DNA of 64,000 nucleotides. Origin: Halomonas alkalicola. GTDB lineage: Bacteria; Pseudomonadota; Gammaproteobacteria; Pseudomonadales; Halomonadaceae. The position numbers and the translations under genes were made by a program. The notes under the pieces were generated by a model. The model had not been told where the DNA came from. It saw only the letters and a list, made by a program, of their open reading frames with translations, and searched no databases. The stretch covers positions 2,790,001 through 2,854,000 of the forward strand of contig NZ_CP131913.1 of assembly GCF_030704205.1 (NCBI RefSeq), written 5' to 3'. This document shows positions 59,879 through 64,000 of this stretch, one piece after another (the first letter of the stretch is position 1; each line of letters begins with the position of its first letter).

Positions 59879-60793
59879 GTGGCCCAGCTCGATGACCTGG
59901 CCTTCTTCCAGCGCCTGGCCCAGGCCGGCAGCCTCACGGCCACGGCCCGGGAGCTTGGCCTGTCGCTCTCGGCGGTGAGCAAGCGGCTCAAGCAGCTGGA
60001 GGCGCGCCTGGGAGTGACCCTGGCCAGCCGCACCACCCGCCGCCTGACCCTGACCCCGGAAGGGGAGCGCTATCTGGTGCGCGGGGCGGCGATCCTCGAG
60101 GAGCTGGTCGAGCTGGAGGAGGCGCTGGGGGCGCAGCGGGCCGAGCTCTCGGGCCCGCTCAAGATCAATGCCACCTTCGGCTTCGGGCGCCGCCACGTGG
60201 CCCCGCTGCTGTCGCACTTCTGCGCCCGCCACCCGGGGGTGGAGGCATCGCTTGAGCTCTCCAATTTCCCGCTGACCCCGGGCGAGCAGGGGGTGGATAT
60301 CGGCATCCGGGTGGGGGAGCCGCCCGACTCGCGGCTGGTGGCCCGGCATGTCCTGGCCAACCGCCGGGTGCTGTGTGCCTCGCCCCGCTATGTGGTGAGC
60401 ATGCCACCGCTGGAGACCCCGGCGGACCTTTCGGCCCACCCCTGCCTGGTGCTGCGCGAGAACGACAGCGACTATGCGGTGTGGCGCTTTCGCCGTCGCG
60501 ATGGCGGGGCCGAGCAGGCCGTGAAGGTGGCGGGGCCGCTGGCCAGCAACGACGGCGAGGTGATCGTGGGCCTGGCGCTGGACGGCCACGGCGTCATGCT
60601 GCGCTCCTGGTGGGACGTGCATGAGTGGCTGGCCCGGGGCGAGCTGGTCGAGCTGCTGCCCGGCTGGCGGGGGGTGCGCGCCGACTTCCATGCCGTCTAT
60701 CCCCAGCGCCGCCATGTGCCGGCGCGCCTGCGCGCCTTCGTCGAGCTGCTGCAGCGGGAGCTGCCGCGTCGCGTCGCCGCGCTGCCCGCTTAG
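59879..60793 (+). CDS. LysR-family regulator of the tartrate/D-malate dehydrogenase gene
   Basis: A 304-residue LysR protein: HTH at about 5-60 (FFQRLAQAGSLTATARELGL), effector domain after 85. The GTG at 59879 is preferred over the GTG at 59867 because GGAGAG (59868-59873) lies five bases before it. Divergent from the dehydrogenase gene, typical of a DmlR-like pair. Confidence 0.9.
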   Translation: MAQLDDLAFFQRLAQAGSLTATARELGLSLSAVSKRLKQLEARLGVTLASRTTRRLTLTPEGERYLVRGAAILEELVELEEALGAQRAELSGPLKINATFGFGRRHVAPLLSHFCARHPGVEASLELSNFPLTPGEQGVDIGIRVGEPPDSRLVARHVLANRRVLCASPRYVVSMPPLETPADLSAHPCLVLRENDSDYAVWRFRRRDGGAEQAVKVAGPLASNDGEVIVGLALDGHGVMLRSWWDVHEWLARGELVELLPGWRGVRADFHAVYPQRRHVPARLRAFVELLQRELPRRVAALPA

Positions 60794-60802
60794 CGGGGGC
60801 GC

Positions 60803-61642
60803 TCAGTGCCGCTCGTGGTGTTGCGGCGCCGGGCGCTCCTCGGCAAGCGCGGGTAGCCGGGCCAGGGGGTCCTGGCCGAAGTAGCGGCCGAGCAGCGCAT
60901 AGAGCGCCGGATAGGCGTCGTGGAGCAGGTCCGGGGCGGTGAAGAAGGCCTCGCAGCAGACCGCGAAGCACTCGCCGGGGTGGGTGGCGGCGTAGTCGTC
61001 GATGGGCGTGGGGTCGCCGCGCTCGAGATGCGCCTGGAGGTTTTCCCAGACGCCCATGAAGACCCGATGCCACTCCCGCGGATCGATGTCGGCGGGCAGC
61101 GGCGGGAAGCCGTCCACGTCCAGGGAGTTGCCCATGTCGAGCTTGTGGGCGAACTCGTGGATCAGCACGTTGAAGCCCGAGAAGTCGCCGCTCTCCATCA
61201 GGTCGGGGAAGGCCACCACCACCGGCCCCTGGTGGGAGGTCTCGCCGGCGCGCTCGTCCACGTACTCGTGCATCACGCCGAACTCGTCCATCTCCTCCAC
61301 CTGGCGCTGGAAGGCGTCGGGCAGGATCAGCACCTCGTGGACGTTGGCGAAGGCCTCCCGGTGCTCCTCGTCGCTCCAGCCCAGGGTCAGCAGGCAGGCC
61401 TGGGCGGCGAGAGCCAGCTGGGCAGGCAGGTCGAAGGGGGTGGACTCGGCAAGCGTCGGGTGCAGGCTCAGGCGCTTGGCGTGGAGAAACTGCCAGGCGC
61501 GCTGCCCAAGCGAAGCGGCCTGCGCCTCGGGCAGGGCGGCAAGCAGCGGCAGGCGCGACCGGGCCTCGGCCCAGGCCGCCTCGGGGAAGGGGTGGCGGGC
61601 GGCGAAGCGCTCGGCCCGCCAGCGTTTCAGGTGCCCCAGCAT
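60803..61642 (-). CDS. mtfA: MtfA-like zinc peptidase (DgsA/Mlc anti-repressor family)
   Basis: A 279-residue protein. Zinc site HEFAH at residues 162-166 in NVLIHEFAHKLDM, with a further Glu-containing helix (ECFAVCCEAFF). The family acts as a zinc peptidase and in E. coli sequesters Mlc to derepress ptsG. AGGAGAG precedes the ATG. Convergent with LysR (9 bp), and 19 bp after the GNAT-nitrilase stop, probably one transcript. Confidence 0.9.
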   Translation of the reverse strand: MLGHLKRWRAERFAARHPFPEAAWAEARSRLPLLAALPEAQAASLGQRAWQFLHAKRLSLHPTLAESTPFDLPAQLALAAQACLLTLGWSDEEHREAFANVHEVLILPDAFQRQVEEMDEFGVMHEYVDERAGETSHQGPVVVAFPDLMESGDFSGFNVLIHEFAHKLDMGNSLDVDGFPPLPADIDPREWHRVFMGVWENLQAHLERGDPTPIDDYAATHPGECFAVCCEAFFTAPDLLHDAYPALYALLGRYFGQDPLARLPALAEERPAPQHHERH

Positions 61643-61661
61643 CGGCTCTCCTCGCCTCGAC

Positions 61662-63233
61662 TCAGCTCTCTTCCAGGTCGGCCCCTGACTTCCAGGACCA
61701 GTCCCGCCAGCGCAGGTCGAAGAGGTCCTTGCGGCGGTCCTTGAGGTTGGTCACCGAGCCCTCGTTGCGCACCATGGTCAGTCGGGTCAGGTCGAGATCC
61801 GAGAAGAGAATCATCTCGGTGTTGGGGGTGGTCTCGTTGAGCACGGCGTCGTGGGGGAAGGCGAAGTCCGAGGGCGAGAAGACCGCCGACTGGGCGTACT
61901 GGATGTCGAGGTTCTCGATGGAGGGCACGTTGCCCACGCTGCCGCACAGCACCACGTAGCACTCGTTCTCGATAGCCCGGGCCTGGGCGCAGTGGCGCAC
62001 CCGCAGGTAGCCGTTCTTGGTGTCGGTCCAGAAGGGCACGAAGAGGATGTCCATGTCCTGCTCGGCCAAGAGCCGCGGCAGCTCCGGGAACTCCACGTCG
62101 TAGCAGATCAGGATGCCGACCCGGCCGGCGTCGGTGTCGAACACCTGCAGGTCGTCGCCCCCCTCGATGACCCAGTCGCGGCGCTCCTGGGGAGTGATAT
62201 GCAGCTTGGCCTGGCTCTCGATCTCGCCGTCGCGGTGGCAGAGGTAGCTGACGTTGTAGAGCCGGTCGTCCTCGCCCACCTCGATCATGGAGCCGGCGAC
62301 GATGTTGATGTTGTAGGAGACCGCCATGCGCGACAGCTCGGCCTTGAACTGCTCGGTGAAGCTGGCCAGGAAGCGCACGGCCGCCATCTGGTCGCGCTGG
62401 GCGGCGCGGTCCTGCAGCCCCATCAGCGGGGCATTGAAGAGCTCCGGGAAGATCGCGAAGTCGCTCTTGTAGCCGGAGAGGGCGTCGACGAAGTACTCCA
62501 CCTGCTGCAGCACCGCCTCCACCGAGTCGAACTCGCGCATCTGCCACTGCACCGCGCCGACCCGCACCTGGGTCTTGCGGTTGTCGAGCACCAGTTCGGC
62601 GGGCTCATAGAGGAAGTTGTTCCACTCCAGCAGGGTGGCATAGCCCTGGGACTTCTCGTCCTCGGGGAGGTAGTCGCGCAGGAGGCGCTTGACCTGGAAG
62701 TCGTTGGCCAGCTGGAAGGAGAGGATGGGGTCGTGGATCTCCTTGCGGGCCACCTGATCGATGTACTGGGTGGGGGAGAGCGTCTCGGCGTGCTGGTGAT
62801 ACTGGGGGATGCGCCCGCCGGCGAGGATCGCCCGCAGGTTCAGCGAGCGGCACAGCTCCTTGCGGGCGTCGTAGAGGCGCCGACCCAGCCGGTAGCCGCG
62901 GTACTCCGGGTGGATCAGCACGTCCAGGCCGTACATGGCGTCGCCGTCCTGGTCGTCGAGGATCACCTCGCGCTTGCCGATCAGGTCGTCGTACCTGTGC
63001 GGGTTGGTGAACTCGTCATAGTCCACCCGTGCGGTCAGCGCCATGCCCACCAGGCGGCCGTCGTCCTCGATGGCGAGCTGGCCGTCCGGGAAGGAGGCGA
63101 TCAGCGTCTCGATGGTGTGCTTCGACCAGGCGCCGCCGATGTCGTGATAGACCGCGTCCATCAGCGTCTCGAGCTGGGGATAGTCCTCGGGCGTCAGGTT
63201 GCGAAGCGTCAGGTGCAGGTCGTCGAGGGACAT
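61662..63233 (-). CDS. GNAT acetyltransferase - carbon-nitrogen hydrolase fusion
   Basis: A 523-residue two-domain protein. Residues 1-190: GNAT fold (DVLIHPEYRGYRLGRRLYDA). Residues about 225-510: nitrilase superfamily with Glu in AIFPELFNAP, Lys in SQAKLHITPQERRD and Cys in GILICYDVEFPEL. This fusion occurs in many bacteria; substrates are unknown, possibly an amide plus an acyl-CoA. The nitrilase triad is intact by eye. Upstream, a DMT transporter gene is in the same direction. Confidence 0.9.
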   Translation of the reverse strand: MSLDDLHLTLRNLTPEDYPQLETLMDAVYHDIGGAWSKHTIETLIASFPDGQLAIEDDGRLVGMALTARVDYDEFTNPHRYDDLIGKREVILDDQDGDAMYGLDVLIHPEYRGYRLGRRLYDARKELCRSLNLRAILAGGRIPQYHQHAETLSPTQYIDQVARKEIHDPILSFQLANDFQVKRLLRDYLPEDEKSQGYATLLEWNNFLYEPAELVLDNRKTQVRVGAVQWQMREFDSVEAVLQQVEYFVDALSGYKSDFAIFPELFNAPLMGLQDRAAQRDQMAAVRFLASFTEQFKAELSRMAVSYNINIVAGSMIEVGEDDRLYNVSYLCHRDGEIESQAKLHITPQERRDWVIEGGDDLQVFDTDAGRVGILICYDVEFPELPRLLAEQDMDILFVPFWTDTKNGYLRVRHCAQARAIENECYVVLCGSVGNVPSIENLDIQYAQSAVFSPSDFAFPHDAVLNETTPNTEMILFSDLDLTRLTMVRNEGSVTNLKDRRKDLFDLRWRDWSWKSGADLEES

Positions 63234-63273
63234 GGCGCATCCTTATCTGTCGTTCAGGGGGCGAAGTCCGAGT

Positions 63274-64000
63274 CTAGCACGGGCGGTCTGCATCGCTCGG
63301 TGCGGGTCGCGCGCGCAGCAGCGGCCGGGTGAGGGTCTGGGCCATGATCACCCCGGCCAGGATCAGCACGCCGCCCAGCAGGTGGAACAGCGCGATGCGC
63401 TCGCCGAGGGCCGCCATGGCGATCAGCGCGCTGAACAGCGGCATCAGGTTGATGAAGATGCTCGCCTGGCTGGCGCCGATCTGGCGGATCGCCAGCATCC
63501 ACAGGAAGGTGGTGACGATCGAGGCCGGGATGCCGGCATAGAGGATCAGGCCAATGTTGCTCGCGTCCACCGGGGTCATGGGGCCCATCAGGTAGGGCGG
63601 CAGCAGGAAGAGCACCGCGAAGATCACCTGGGCGTAGAGCAGTACCCAGGGCGGCAGGCCGATGGGCCAGCGCTTGAGCATCACCCCGTAGAGGGCGTAG
63701 CAGGTGGCGGCCACCAGCATCAGGGCGTCGCCCTTGGCCACGGTCAGCTCCAGCAGCGACAGCGGGTTGCCGCGGCCCAGCAGGATGGTCACCCCGAACA
63801 GCGCCAGGGCGCCGCCGGCCACGCCGCCGAGGCTCGGCGGCTCGCGCAGGATCAGGGCGCTGAGCAGCACGGTGAGCAGCGGCACCATGGCGGCCAGGAT
63901 GCCCATGTTGGTGGCGCTGGTGGTCTCGGCGGCCACGTAGGCGAGTCCCTGCCACAGCCCCATGCCGAGCAGGCCCAGCACGGCGAGCTTGGGCCACTCG
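63274..64000 (-). CDS. EamA/DMT family exporter, N terminus outside window
   Basis: The frame is open from base 64000; the first visible residues are EWPKLAVLGLLGMG. About 241 residues of a normally 300-residue, ten-helix protein are seen, covering the two EamA repeats (YALYGVMLKRWPIG; FLWMLAIRQIGASQASIFIN). Exporters of this family carry amino acids or metabolites. It is 40 bp from the GNAT-nitrilase gene on the same strand. The start and any signal cannot be judged. Confidence 0.85.
   Translation of the reverse strand, partial: EWPKLAVLGLLGMGLWQGLAYVAAETTSATNMGILAAMVPLLTVLLSALILREPPSLGGVAGGALALFGVTILLGRGNPLSLLELTVAKGDALMLVAATCYALYGVMLKRWPIGLPPWVLLYAQVIFAVLFLLPPYLMGPMTPVDASNIGLILYAGIPASIVTTFLWMLAIRQIGASQASIFINLMPLFSALIAMAALGERIALFHLLGGVLILAGVIMAQTLTRPLLRARPAPSDADRPC

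Noticed and set aside
1..64000. tRNA, rRNA, CRISPR arrays, prophage or integron features
   Set aside because: I saw no cloverleaf with a CCA-type end, no regularly spaced direct repeats, and no integrase, terminase or recombinase genes.

Overview
The window (64 kb, very GC-rich, densely coding) looks like chromosome of a moderately halophilic gammaproteobacterium, most likely a Halomonadaceae member (Halomonas/Chromohalobacter type). This rests on gene families and codon style, many Na+-dependent TRAP transporters, and a TRAP/gamma-glutamyl amino-alcohol cluster of the kind I recall from Chromohalobacter. There is no rRNA, tRNA, CRISPR or complete insertion sequence. One short MITE-like element and one structured palindromic repeat are present.

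Layout. 0-8.2 kb: the tail of an OsmC protein, then an apparent cyanate operon. It has an acyl-CoA-dehydrogenase-like flavoprotein, a rubredoxin-rubredoxin reductase fusion, a CmpA/NrtA-type ABC importer and cyanase (cynS), followed by a GAF-AAA+-Fis sigma-54 activator. 8.3-10 kb: ilvD-type dehydratase. 10.1-15.7 kb (minus): tetrathionate reductase ttrBCA with a perfect FNR/Anr box at class II spacing, and a small HTH protein. 15.8-26.4 kb: a MocR/GabR-type regulator divergent from gabD-gabT, then glaH (glutarate 2-hydroxylase), lhgO (L-2-hydroxyglutarate oxidase) and a TAXI-TRAP transporter. Together these form a lysine/5-aminovalerate/glutarate route to 2-oxoglutarate. 26.4-30.2 kb: purEK and a PhoX phosphatase. 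30.4-34.8 kb: a divergent membrane redox module. One side is a DUF2231 protein and an ethylbenzene-dehydrogenase-like haem protein; the other is a ferric-reductase-like flavocytochrome and a cytochrome b5/FMN-binding protein. I cannot assign this module to a named pathway. 34.8-36.1 kb: TraX-like and gamma-glutamylcyclotransferase-like genes.

36.4-46.6 kb: LysR regulator, TRAP transporter (QMP), glutamine-synthetase-like ligase, aldehyde dehydrogenase, iron alcohol dehydrogenase, class I amidotransferase-type hydrolase and a cation/proton antiporter. The enzyme order (ligate to glutamate, oxidise alcohol, oxidise aldehyde, hydrolyse) fits an amino alcohol such as ethanolamine. 46.6-49.3 kb: Zn/Cd/Pb P-type ATPase and its divergent MerR regulator, with a textbook operator between them. 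49.35-55.9 kb (minus): a polar amino-acid ABC transporter with three tandem paralogous binding proteins and an isoaspartyl-dipeptidase-like protein, with intercistronic hairpins and a MITE-like element in the gaps. 56.1-64 kb: astE, blc lipocalin, a methyltransferase, tartrate/D-malate dehydrogenase with its LysR, mtfA, a GNAT-nitrilase fusion, and an EamA transporter cut by the window edge.

Taken together the window is a scavenging region: cyanate, lysine/glutarate, amino alcohol and (iso)peptide nitrogen sources, plus anaerobic sulfur-compound respiration and metal export.
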